A DNA stretch of 64,000 nucleotides from an uncultured Corynebacterium sp. Lineage in GTDB: Bacteria; Actinomycetota; Actinomycetes; Mycobacteriales; Mycobacteriaceae. Shown here piece by piece: positions 24,320-32,141 of the stretch. Location: contig NZ_CAMIFY010000006.1 in the NCBI RefSeq assembly GCF_946222985.1, positions 1-64,000 of the forward strand. Direction: 5' to 3'. The translations under genes were made by a program, and so were the position numbers. The notes under the pieces are model-generated. The model worked only from the letters and a program-made list of their open reading frames with translations. It searched no databases and was not told the DNA's origin. Position 1 is the first letter of the stretch. Each line of letters opens with the position of its first letter.

Positions 24320-25294
24320 TCAGTCCTCTTCGTCCCACTCGTCGGCGTCGTCGAAGAGGTCCTCCAACTCCTCGATCTCGGCCCGGAGTTCTTCCTCCAG
24401 ATCGAGGACGACGTCGCGGAAGATGCCGGGTGACAACAGGGCCTCTCCGGTGACGGGGTTCTCGTCGAAGGTCACCGGTTCGATCTCCATGTTCCCGTAC
24501 TCCCAGTGCATGAACCACAGACCGGGAGCGCCGGTGGCATCCCTCGACTCGGTGGCCACCTCGATGAGCATCTCGATGGAATTGAGATCGGGAAACGAGC
24601 TCATTCCCGTCGCGAGAATCTCGTGTCGGCTCGGCATCGAGAACAACACCCCGTGGCCGATCACGTCCCCGTGCCAAGCGCGCATCGACGACCCGGTCGC
24701 TGCCTTGCGCATCACCGCCGGCAGGAACGGCAGCTTGGACGCCGTGAGATTCGATTCGCCCCGGAACGACCACACCATTCCACCGTTCTTGGGGTGCGAC
24801 ATGATCTCGACGTCGCAATCGAGCTTCTCGGTGTTTTTGCGTGCCGCGTCGAAAAGCATCTCCACATCGCGCCCTTCGACGTGCGGATCCGCCAGGTACG
24901 CCAGATGCGGGCCCATCTTCAACTGCAGAACCTCGTGGAACGGCCCGAACTTCCGGGCGTACGAATACGCGTCGGCCCCGAACTCCGTGGGCAACTCCCA
25001 CACCAGGCGCGCATGGACGTTCTTCATCATCTCCACGTCGCCCATCGCCGCGAGGTCCGGTGGCCCGTCGACGACGGGTTTGATGAAGTCCTCGATGATG
25101 CGACGCCATTTCTTGCGTGGCGCGCCGTTCAAGATCGACTCGAGGTTGTGGGTGTTGAACCAGGCACCGTCGGCCAACTGCAGCCTGGCGCCGTCCGGCC
25201 CGTCGTCGGTGACCCCCTCGACGCGAACCCCGGCCCATTTGAGCGTGCGAATGATCATCTTCAACGACGGCCGTGCCGTCTTCGTTTCCCCCAT
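24320..25294 (-). CDS. Uncharacterised protein, DUF1444-like, paralogue of the gene at 27724-28566
   Basis: The 324-residue protein is predicted soluble, has no signal peptide and ends in a very acidic tail. The middle contains LADPHVEGRDVEMLFDAARK, SKLPFLPAVM and GHGVLFSMPSRHEIL. These line up with GRDLELLFAAGRRNTE, SQLGSMPSRI and GEGVLVVAPRRGSL in the second copy. The order of a helical lead, an A-x-x-NT motif and a proposed substrate strand resembles the DUF1444/YtpQ family, but this is only a likeness. The ATG at 25294 is chosen because TAATTT ends seven bases before it (leaderless pattern). Longer starts up to 25501 would overlap the leuB promoter. Confidence 0.7.
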   Translation of the reverse strand: MGETKTARPSLKMIIRTLKWAGVRVEGVTDDGPDGARLQLADGAWFNTHNLESILNGAPRKKWRRIIEDFIKPVVDGPPDLAAMGDVEMMKNVHARLVWELPTEFGADAYSYARKFGPFHEVLQLKMGPHLAYLADPHVEGRDVEMLFDAARKNTEKLDCDVEIMSHPKNGGMVWSFRGESNLTASKLPFLPAVMRKAATGSSMRAWHGDVIGHGVLFSMPSRHEILATGMSSFPDLNSIEMLIEVATESRDATGAPGLWFMHWEYGNMEIEPVTFDENPVTGEALLSPGIFRDVVLDLEEELRAEIEELEDLFDDADEWDEED

Positions 25295-25301
25295 GGGCCG
25301 C

Positions 25302-25307
25302 AAATTA
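25302..25307 (-). promoter_or_regulatory. Candidate leaderless -10 box for the DUF1444-like gene
   Basis: On the minus strand TAATTT ends seven bases before the ATG at 25294. There is no ribosome-binding site between them. Confidence 0.5.
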
Positions 25308-25457
25308 ATCGGCCCCAAGGAGCTTCGCAGAAGTGCAGACACGGGGGTGATTGGTCGGGGGAGTGGGAGCACGACGGCGGAACATGGGGCGTGGGTCAAT
25401 CTCTCCGCCATGCAGCGTCGCCGCCATGTCGCCGACCACCCCGTCAATCTCATTTGG

Positions 25458-25463
25458 TAGGAT
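25458..25463 (+). promoter_or_regulatory. Candidate -10 box for leuB
   Basis: TAGGAT lies 37 bases before the leuB ATG. ATCTCA (25447-25452) just upstream also occurs, in the same orientation, in the ltbR-leuC operator, so LtbR control is possible. GAGAAGGGA at 25481-25489 serves as the ribosome site. Confidence 0.5.
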
Positions 25464-25500
25464 TGTCCCGTCCATATAGTGAGAAGGGATCCCCGCGACA

Positions 25501-26553
25501 ATGAGCGACACCACCGCCACCACCGGCCCGCTGAAGATCGCCGTCATCGACGGCGACGGCATCGGCACCGAGGTCACCGCCGAGGCCCTCAAGGTCCTCC
25601 GCGCGACCATCGGCGACTTCGAGACCACCGAGTACGACCTGGGCGCCCGACGCTACGAGCGCAACGGCGAACTGCTCACCGACGCCGACCTCGACAGCCT
25701 GCGCGAGCACGACGCCATCCTGCTCGGTGCGATCGGCGACCCGCGCAAGGTCCCGCCGGGGATCCTCGAGCGCGGCCTTTTGCTGAAGATGCGCTTCGCC
25801 CTCGATCACCACGTCAACCTGCGCCCGTCGAAGCTCTACCCGGGCGTGGAGTCGCCGCTGAAGAACCCGGGTGACATCGACTTCGTCGTCGTCCGCGAGG
25901 GCACGGAGGGCGCCTACACGGGCAACGGCGGCGGCATCCGCGTCGGCACGCCGCAGGAGGTGGCCAACGAAACGTCGGTCAACACCCGCTTCGGCGCCGA
26001 GCGCGTGGTGCGCTACGCCTTCGACCTGGCCATGACCCGTCGCAAGAAGCTGACGCTGGTGCACAAGACCAACGTGCTCGTCCACGGCGGCGGGCTGTGG
26101 CAGCGCACCGTCGACGACGTCGCCGCCGAGTACCCCGAGGTCAGCGTCGATTACAGCCACATCGACGCGGCGACGATCTACATGGTCACCGACCCGTCGC
26201 GTTTCGACGTCATCGTCACCGACAATCTCTTCGGCGACATCATCACCGACGAAGCCGGCGCGATCTCCGGCGGCATCGGCCTGGCCGCGTCGGCCAACAT
26301 CGACGCCTCGCGCACCAACCCGTCGATGTTCGAGCCCGTCCACGGTTCCGCCCCGGACATCGCCGGCCACGGCATCGCGGACCCGACCGCGGCGATCCTC
26401 TCCGGCGCGATGATGCTGCGCCATCTCGGCCGCGAGGACGACGCCGCGCGCATCGAGCGCGCGGTCGAGGCCGACGTCGCCGCCCGCGGCGAAGGCCCGC
26501 TGGTGACGACCGACGTCGGCGACCGCATCGCCGCGGCCGTCGCGGGGGACTAG
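25501..26553 (+). CDS. leuB: 3-isopropylmalate dehydrogenase
   Basis: LeuB oxidatively decarboxylates 3-isopropylmalate with NAD+ in leucine synthesis. Visible landmarks are the N-terminal VIDGDGIGTEVTAEAL, the substrate-binding region VVREGTEGAYTGNGGG, the metal-binding TDNLFGDIITDEAGAISGG with its aspartates, and the NAD-binding FEPVHGSAPDIAGHGIADP. The 350 residues match the actinobacterial enzyme (about 340). The ATG at 25501 is used. The gene sits apart from leuCD (41-43 kb) as in C. glutamicum and M. tuberculosis. Confidence 0.96.
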   Translation: MSDTTATTGPLKIAVIDGDGIGTEVTAEALKVLRATIGDFETTEYDLGARRYERNGELLTDADLDSLREHDAILLGAIGDPRKVPPGILERGLLLKMRFALDHHVNLRPSKLYPGVESPLKNPGDIDFVVVREGTEGAYTGNGGGIRVGTPQEVANETSVNTRFGAERVVRYAFDLAMTRRKKLTLVHKTNVLVHGGGLWQRTVDDVAAEYPEVSVDYSHIDAATIYMVTDPSRFDVIVTDNLFGDIITDEAGAISGGIGLAASANIDASRTNPSMFEPVHGSAPDIAGHGIADPTAAILSGAMMLRHLGREDDAARIERAVEADVAARGEGPLVTTDVGDRIAAAVAGD

Positions 26554-26584
26554 AAGCGGTGGCGGTCCCGGTCGAGGAGCCCGA

Positions 26585-26911
26585 ATGGTCTACCTGATCC
26601 CCGGCGCCGCCGGCGCCTTGCTGGCGTGGATCGCCGTGGGCGTCTGCCGGTACGTGGGCAACCGATTCACCGGGGGTACGGGCCGGATGAAGCGGGACGC
26701 GTTCCTCACCGTCGGCGTCGCGATCTGGGGGATCTGCGCGGCGTACTTCACGTTTTCCGGCGCGGGGGACGCGGCGGCGCCCGCATCGTCGTTCGCCGCA
26801 CCGAGCCTCGGCTTCTTCATCGTGTGGTCGGCCGCGGGATGGGCCTGTTACCGCCGGGACGGCGGCGTCCCGCACTGGATGAAATACCCCGGGTTGACCC
26901 GGGAGGAGTGA
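26585..26911 (+). CDS. Small membrane protein of unknown function
   Basis: The 108-residue protein has three hydrophobic segments (about residues 3-24, 42-60 and 70-88) and a short basic C-terminal tail ending HWMKYPGLTREE. GAGGAG about eight bases before the ATG supports the start. It lies 31 bases after leuB in the same orientation, so it may share that transcript. No family is recognised. Confidence 0.65.
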   Translation: MVYLIPGAAGALLAWIAVGVCRYVGNRFTGGTGRMKRDAFLTVGVAIWGICAAYFTFSGAGDAAAPASSFAAPSLGFFIVWSAAGWACYRRDGGVPHWMKYPGLTREE

Positions 26912-26936
26912 CCGGGGGACGCGGCGGCCCCGGTCC

Positions 26937-27665
26937 TCAGTCCTCCAGCAGCGCGATGAGCTGTTCGCGGACGACCCACCGGCGGCGTTGGGTGCGCTCG
27001 GGGCCCTGGACGCCCTCGGAGACGCGGATGCACGCGGCCTCGATGTCGACGGTGGCCAGCTGAACGTCGTCGGTGGTGGTGATGACGTGCCCGCCGTAGT
27101 ACTCGTCGGGCTCGATCGCGTCGGCGGGGTGCCCCAGCCGGTCGAGTTCGTCGATGATCAGGTCGAGCACGGAGCGCTTCTGTCCGGCGCGCGGCAGGCC
27201 GGCCAGCAGGACGTCTCGGGTGATCTCCAGATGCCCGAGGTGCTGGGCGCATTCGTTGTAGACGTGGACCTTCAGGGCCCCGGTCGTCTCCGCCCACCAG
27301 CGCTGCTTGTCGGTCGGGGGAGCGGCCGGGGCGGCGTTCGGGTCGGCGTCGCGCAGCGCCTCGAGGGCGGCGACGATGACGGCGCGCTGGGCGGCGTGGC
27401 GCTCCAGTTCGTCGGCGACGGTGCCGGAGGCGGTGAATTCGTCGGTGCGGTCGCGCACGTTCTCGTTGCCCAGGCACACGTGGTCGAGCCAGTAGCGCGC
27501 GGATCCGCCGACGTGGCGCAACAGGACCAGGGGCGAATTGGCGCCCGGCATGTCGGGGCGGGCGTTCGCCAGGTCGTCGTCCAAGCCGCCGACGATCGCG
27601 GCGATCGCGTCGAACGCCGTGAGGATGTGGGATTCCAGGGGGCGGGCGGGGTCCTTGGTGGTCAT
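26937..27665 (-). CDS. DinB/DUF664-like protein, possibly thiol-dependent
   Basis: The 242-residue protein has the helical layout of the DinB/DUF664 superfamily, which includes mycothiol-dependent enzymes. LESHILTAFDAIAAIVGGL starts helix 1, SPLVLLRHVGGSARYWLDH carries the first histidines of the usual metal triad, and HVYNECAQHLGHLEITRDV supplies the later ones. The C-terminal 60 residues (YYGGHVITTTDDVQL onward) are extra and unassigned. The ATG at 27665 has TATGGT six bases upstream (leaderless pattern). A mycothiol-linked transferase role is possible but not shown. Confidence 0.7.
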   Translation of the reverse strand: MTTKDPARPLESHILTAFDAIAAIVGGLDDDLANARPDMPGANSPLVLLRHVGGSARYWLDHVCLGNENVRDRTDEFTASGTVADELERHAAQRAVIVAALEALRDADPNAAPAAPPTDKQRWWAETTGALKVHVYNECAQHLGHLEITRDVLLAGLPRAGQKRSVLDLIIDELDRLGHPADAIEPDEYYGGHVITTTDDVQLATVDIEAACIRVSEGVQGPERTQRRRWVVREQLIALLED

Positions 27666-27671
27666 GCATCC

Positions 27672-27677
27672 ACCATA
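27672..27677 (-). promoter_or_regulatory. Candidate leaderless -10 box for the DinB-like gene
   Basis: TATGGT on the minus strand ends six bases before the ATG at 27665. Confidence 0.45.
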
Positions 27678-27723
27678 GCCGTGAGCGATGTCACAGTGCA
27701 TTGCTTTGCGACGCGGCGGGCTT

Positions 27724-28566
27724 TCACCGTTCGCCGGGTCCCGCCCCGGCATCGCCGTCGGGCGGCCCGCCCTGCTGGATCAGGCCGGCGCGCATCATCG
27801 CCTCCTCGAAGGGGCCGTCGACCACGACGGAGGGCTTGTCACCGGGGCCGGAGGGGCCGCGGACGTTCTGGATCAGCGGGCCGTCGCTGAATCCGCTGCC
27901 CTCGGTGTTCGGGGCGACTTCCGGGTCGAAGACGAAGTAGAGGCCCTCGAACCCCGTGTCGTCGCCGAAGCGCTCGAGGAAGTCGAAGAGCATGCCGACC
28001 GATTTGAGCGACGTTTCGTCGATGAGCGGTGCGGCGACCAGGGAGCCGCGGCGCGGGGCGACGACGAGCACGCCCTCGCCGACGGCCGGGACCCCGGCGC
28101 GCTCGGCGATGCGCGAGGGCATCGACCCCAACTGCGAGGACACGAAGAAATGGTCGCCCTCGAGCAACCACATCGGACCCGAATCCTCGACCGCGACGGT
28201 GGACAGGTCGGAGGACGCGACTTCGGTGTTGCGGCGTCCCGCCGCGAAGAGCAGCTCCAGGTCCCTCCCGGCGAGTTGTTCGTCGGTGAGGGTCTCGACG
28301 CGGGTCGGCAGATCGCGGCACAGCACCTCGATCAGAGGGCCGATGCGACGCGAGTACGCGTATCGGGTGCCGCGGGTGTCGTCGGTCATCCGGTCGAAGA
28401 GCCGGGTGCGCAACGTGCGCATCAATTCGGCGTCGTCGTCGGGGATTTCCGGGGTCGCCGCCTCGGGGCGGGGGACGGCGGGACCGGGGTCGGCGACCGC
28501 CCCGTCGGACGCGGGGGCGGGCTCGGGGGTGTCCTGGCGTCGGGTCTTCCTGCGTCGGCTGAACAT
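27724..28566 (-). CDS. Uncharacterised protein, second DUF1444-like paralogue
   Basis: The 280-residue protein shares its core with the gene at 24320-25294: GRDLELLFAAGRRNTE, a SQLGSMPSRI segment and GEGVLVVAPRRGSL correspond by position. It starts with a very basic stretch (MFSRRRKTRR) followed by a Pro/Ala/acid-rich region of about 40 residues, and has a Gly/Pro-rich tail. No membrane segment or signal is seen. TACGTT lies six bases before the ATG, the leaderless spacing. It is divergent from the cNMP/CBS gene. Function unknown. Confidence 0.7.
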   Translation of the reverse strand: MFSRRRKTRRQDTPEPAPASDGAVADPGPAVPRPEAATPEIPDDDAELMRTLRTRLFDRMTDDTRGTRYAYSRRIGPLIEVLCRDLPTRVETLTDEQLAGRDLELLFAAGRRNTEVASSDLSTVAVEDSGPMWLLEGDHFFVSSQLGSMPSRIAERAGVPAVGEGVLVVAPRRGSLVAAPLIDETSLKSVGMLFDFLERFGDDTGFEGLYFVFDPEVAPNTEGSGFSDGPLIQNVRGPSGPGDKPSVVVDGPFEEAMMRAGLIQQGGPPDGDAGAGPGER

Positions 28567-28572
28567 GGGGCC

Positions 28573-28598
28573 AACGTAGCAGCGGCGTTCGATATTCT
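28573..28598. promoter_or_regulatory. Back-to-back promoter elements: DUF1444-like (minus) and cNMP/CBS gene (plus)
   Basis: On the minus strand TACGTT (28573-28578) ends six bases before the ATG at 28566. On the plus strand TATTCT (28593-28598) is a -10 candidate about 57 bases before the ATG at 28656. The two -10 elements are only 14 bases apart. Confidence 0.4.
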
Positions 28599-28655
28599 GG
28601 GTGAAACGATTGCCGTCGGGCGCCGAGCCCGGCCGCGGAACGCCCGGGAGGCCCC

Positions 28656-30515
28656 ATGTCCGTCGAACTCGACGAAATCCGCGATTTCCTCGGTCAGACC
28701 CCGCCGTTCTCCGAGCTTCCGGAGGAGGAGCTGCGGGACCTGCCGAGCCGCCTGACCATGCGCTACGCGCGCCGCGGGCAGGAGATCATCTCCGCCGGGC
28801 GCACCAACGACGCGGTGTTCATCGTCCGGTCGGGCCTCGTCGACGTCTTCGACGCCTCGGGCACGCTGCTCGACCGGCGCGACGACGGCGCCCACATGGG
28901 CTACTCGGGCATGTTGTCCCACGAGCCGTCGCTCTACACCATGACCGCGGTGGAGGATTCGCTGCTGCTCGCGGTCTCCCGCGAGGTCTTCGAGGACCTG
29001 ATGGCCCGCCACCCCCAGGTCAGTCGGTACTACGGCGGCGAGAACGCCCGCATCCGCGCGGTGGCCTCGGACCTGCGCAGCAACGCGTCCTCCGACGCCC
29101 TGCGCACCCGCGTCGTCGACCTGATGGCGCCCGATCCCGTGCACATCGGCTCCGGCGCGACGATCGGCGAGGGTGCGACGCTGATGACCGAGCGCAACGT
29201 CTCGTCGCTGCTGATCATCGACGACGGCCGACTCGTCGGCATCCTCACCGACCGCGATCTGCGCCGCCGGGTCCTCGCCGCGGGTCACGGGCCGGATCTG
29301 GTCATCCGCGACGTGATGTCCCCGGAGCCGGTCACCGTCGATCCCTCGATGCTCGCGTTCGAGGCGATGCTGCTCATGGCCGAACGCGGCTACCACCACC
29401 TGCCGGTCGCCGACGGCGACGGCGTGGTGGGCATGGTCGTCATCGGCGATCTGCTGCGCACCCTGCACACCGACCCCGTCTACGCCACGGCGACCCTCGC
29501 GCGGAAGAAGACCGTCGAGGAAATCGCCGAGGTGGCGGCCAACTCCCGCCGCGTCGTCGGCCGGTTCATCGAGCGCGGCGTCTCCGCCGACGAAGTCTCC
29601 CGCCTGCTCACCGTCACCGCCGACGCCGTGACCCGCCGCCTGCTCGACATGGCGGAGGAGAAGTTCGGCGCCCCGCCGGTGCCGTACGCGTTCGTGGTGC
29701 TGGGCTCCCAGGGCCGCCGCGAGATGGGCATGGCCTCCGACCAGGACAACGCCCTGATCATCGACGACTCCTACGACGAGGCCGCCCACGGGGAGTACTT
29801 CCGTCGGCTGTCGGAGTTCGTGTGCGAGGCACTGGCGGAGTGCGGGTACCCGCTGTGCCCGGGCGACATGATGGCGTCGAACCCGCAGTGGCGGATGAGC
29901 CTGTCGTCGTGGAAGACGGTCTTCCACGGGTGGATCGTCAAACCGGATCCGGACGCGCTGCTGCACGCGCAAACGTTCTTCGACATTCGCGGCGTCCACG
30001 GCGACGACGCGCTCGTCGAGGAACTCCGGTCGACGTACGTGCCCCTGGCGGAGGGCTCCAAGCGCCTCCACGCGCACCTGGCCAAGCTCGCCGCCCACCG
30101 CGAACCGCCGCTGGGCTTCTTCCGCGGCCTGGTGCTGGAAAAGGGCGGCAGCCACGAGAACACCCTCGACATCAAGAAGGGCGGCATCGCCGCGGTGGTG
30201 CAGATGGCGCGCCTCTACGCCGTGGCCTCGGGGCTGCCGCAGATCGGCACCCGCGAGCGGCTCACCGCCGCGGCCGGGGCCGGCGCGGTCAGCCGGCAGG
30301 GCGCGGCGGACCTGCGCGACGCCTTCGAATTCCTCGCCACCGTTCAGCTCGAGCACCAGGAGACCGCGATCAATTCGGGCCGGACCCCGGACAACCACGT
30401 CAACCCGAAGGAACTGTCCCGCCTCGAGCGCGAGCACCTGCGCGACGCCTTCGGCGTGATCCGCCGGCTCCAGCAGTCGTTGGCCACGAAGTACCCGATC
30501 AACCAGATGTCCTGA
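28656..30515 (+). CDS. cNMP-binding/CBS/DUF294 nucleotidyltransferase-like signalling protein
   Basis: Three modules are visible in 619 residues. Residues about 15-115 form a cyclic-nucleotide-binding fold (RRGQEIISAGRTNDAVFIVR). Residues about 155-275 are two CBS domains (MAPDPVHIGSGATIGEGATL and MSPEPVTVDPSMLAFEAML). The rest is a DUF294-type putative nucleotidyltransferase with VVLGSQGRREMGMASDQDNA, where the G-S and D-x-D pattern is that of polymerase-beta-like enzymes. GGGAGG precedes the ATG. A DnaQ-like exonuclease gene follows 38 bases later, a pairing I know from other bacteria. Substrate and ligand are unknown. Confidence 0.87.
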   Translation: MSVELDEIRDFLGQTPPFSELPEEELRDLPSRLTMRYARRGQEIISAGRTNDAVFIVRSGLVDVFDASGTLLDRRDDGAHMGYSGMLSHEPSLYTMTAVEDSLLLAVSREVFEDLMARHPQVSRYYGGENARIRAVASDLRSNASSDALRTRVVDLMAPDPVHIGSGATIGEGATLMTERNVSSLLIIDDGRLVGILTDRDLRRRVLAAGHGPDLVIRDVMSPEPVTVDPSMLAFEAMLLMAERGYHHLPVADGDGVVGMVVIGDLLRTLHTDPVYATATLARKKTVEEIAEVAANSRRVVGRFIERGVSADEVSRLLTVTADAVTRRLLDMAEEKFGAPPVPYAFVVLGSQGRREMGMASDQDNALIIDDSYDEAAHGEYFRRLSEFVCEALAECGYPLCPGDMMASNPQWRMSLSSWKTVFHGWIVKPDPDALLHAQTFFDIRGVHGDDALVEELRSTYVPLAEGSKRLHAHLAKLAAHREPPLGFFRGLVLEKGGSHENTLDIKKGGIAAVVQMARLYAVASGLPQIGTRERLTAAAGAGAVSRQGAADLRDAFEFLATVQLEHQETAINSGRTPDNHVNPKELSRLEREHLRDAFGVIRRLQQSLATKYPINQMS

Positions 30516-30553
30516 TCGGCGGGGACGAGGACACGAGGAGAGGCGCGGATCTG

Positions 30554-31189
30554 ATGGGGATCTTCGATTCGATGTTCGGCGGCGCACGGGGTGCCCGTCG
30601 CAAAGCCACCGGCGCATTGGCCGCGTTCTACGACGCGCCGACCCGCGACGACGCCTGGTTGGCCGTGGACGTGGAGACCACCGGCCTCGACCCCGACAAG
30701 GACCAGCTGCTGTCCATCGGATGGGTGCCGGTGGAGGGCAACGAGATCATCCTCGGCGGCGCCGGTCACGTCATCCTGCGCGGGGCCGACGGCGCGGCCT
30801 CCGTCGGCGAATCCGCCACGCTGCACGGGCTCACCGACGACGACATCGCCGGGGGAGTCGAACCGCGCGAAGCGGTCGAAATGGTCCTCGAGGCCCTCGC
30901 GGGGCGCCGGTTGCTGGCCCACTTCGCGCAGATGGAAACGGGATTCCTCGACCGCGCGTGCCGCCTGCATTTCGGCGCCGGGCTCAAGGTCGACGTCGGC
31001 GACACCCTGCAGCGCGAATTCCGCCGCTACCAGGCCTCCGACCGCGAACCGCGCCGCGACGAACTGCGGTTGTGGACCGTCCGCGAACGCTACGGCCTGC
31101 CGCCCTACAAGGCCCACCACGCCCTGACCGACGCTCTGGCCGGCGCGGAACTGTGGCTGGCCCAGGACGCCGCCGGGGTGCCGCGATAG
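30554..31189 (+). CDS. DnaQ-like 3'-5' exonuclease
   Basis: This is a DEDDh-family exonuclease related to the epsilon proofreading subunit but too short and divergent to call the replicative one. Exo I is AVDVETTGLDP near residue 38, Exo II is LAHFAQMETGFLDRA near 122, and Exo III is HHALTDALAGAEL near 190, so all catalytic acids and the histidine are present. The ATG at 30554 gives 211 residues; GAGGAGAGG lies about 11 bases upstream. It follows the cNMP/CBS/DUF294 gene, as in C. glutamicum, and probably shares its transcript. Confidence 0.87.
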   Translation: MGIFDSMFGGARGARRKATGALAAFYDAPTRDDAWLAVDVETTGLDPDKDQLLSIGWVPVEGNEIILGGAGHVILRGADGAASVGESATLHGLTDDDIAGGVEPREAVEMVLEALAGRRLLAHFAQMETGFLDRACRLHFGAGLKVDVGDTLQREFRRYQASDREPRRDELRLWTVRERYGLPPYKAHHALTDALAGAELWLAQDAAGVPR

Positions 31190-31242
31190 GCCGGGGCCAC
31201 GGGTGCGGCGGGGCCGATCGGTGCGGACGTGGCGGGCCCGTG

Positions 31243-31248
31243 TAATCT
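31243..31248 (+). promoter_or_regulatory. Leaderless -10 box for the FAH-family gene
   Basis: TAATCT ends seven bases before the ATG at 31256, with no ribosome-binding site in between. Confidence 0.65.
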
Positions 31249-31255
31249 GGCCCGC

Positions 31256-32044
31256 ATGCGTATTGCTCGAATCGCCCACCCGGAGGGCATGTGCTTCGCC
31301 CTCGTCGAAGGCGAAGATGACGGTGTCCAGCTGCACGAAATCGAAGGCCACCCGTTCGGCGAGGTGACCAAGACCGGCCGATCCTGGCCGCTCGCGGACG
31401 TGCGGCTGCTCGCGCCGATGCTGCCGTCGAAGGTGGTGGCCATCGGCCGCAACTACGCCGATCACGTCAAGGAGGTCTTCAAGACCTCCGGCGAGTCGCT
31501 GCCGCCGACGATGTTCCTCAAGCCGCCGACGGCGGTCGTCGGCCCCGAGGCGCCCATCCGCATCCCGGAGTTCGCCACGAAGGTGGAGTTCGAGGGCGAG
31601 CTGGCCATCGTCATCGGCAAGCCGTGCAAGAACGTCAAGGCCGCCGACGCGGAGTCGGTGATCTTCGGTTACACCATCGTCAACGACGTCTCGTCGCGCG
31701 ATCTGCAGTTCGCCGACGGCCAGTGGGCGCGCGCCAAGGGCATCGACACGTTCTGCCCGCTGGGCCCGTGGATCCAGACCGAGCTGGACTACGATTCGCT
31801 GCCGATCAAGGCGCACCTGACCCGCGAGGGCTCGACCGAGACGAAGCAGGACTCCAACTCCGATCAGATGATCATGTCGATCCCGGAGATCATCGAGTTC
31901 CTCACCGCCTCGATCACGCTGCTGCCCGGCGACATCATCTGCACCGGCTCGCCGGCCGGCACCGCCGAGATGTTCCCCGGCGACCGCATCGAGATCGAGA
32001 TCCCCGGCATCGGCCGCCTGGCCAACCCGGTCGAGCGCGCCTAG
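31256..32044 (+). CDS. odx: Fumarylacetoacetate hydrolase-family protein, oxaloacetate decarboxylase-like
   Basis: This 262-residue protein is a compact FAH-fold enzyme. KVVAIGRNYADHVKEVF starts the domain, FATKVEFEGELAIVIGK carries the metal-binding glutamates, NDVSSRDLQFADGQWARAKG supplies the Asp and Lys, and CTGSPAGTAEMFPGDRIEIE closes it. Its place before the isochorismate synthase and gltX region matches C. glutamicum cg1458, shown to be a soluble oxaloacetate decarboxylase (Odx). That activity is inferred by position and similarity; other acylpyruvate substrates are possible. The frame opens at 31229, but the -10 box at 31243 points to the ATG at 31256. A strong terminator follows. Confidence 0.85.
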   Translation: MRIARIAHPEGMCFALVEGEDDGVQLHEIEGHPFGEVTKTGRSWPLADVRLLAPMLPSKVVAIGRNYADHVKEVFKTSGESLPPTMFLKPPTAVVGPEAPIRIPEFATKVEFEGELAIVIGKPCKNVKAADAESVIFGYTIVNDVSSRDLQFADGQWARAKGIDTFCPLGPWIQTELDYDSLPIKAHLTREGSTETKQDSNSDQMIMSIPEIIEFLTASITLLPGDIICTGSPAGTAEMFPGDRIEIEIPGIGRLANPVERA

Positions 32045-32073
32045 TTAGCCTCACGGCTTCTCGCTTGACGACG

Positions 32074-32109
32074 AACCCCTCCCGGACCTGCGCAGGTCGG
32101 GGAGGGGTT
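32074..32109 (+). terminator. Terminator after the odx-like gene
   Basis: A 17-bp stem with one mismatch (32074-32090 with 32093-32109) is followed by TT and CGCG. Its tight two-base loop will open to about four bases. The convergent isochorismate synthase gene ends 33 bases later. Confidence 0.8.
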
Positions 32110-32141
32110 TTCGCGTGCCCGGGTCGGCGCGCGGGAAGGAA

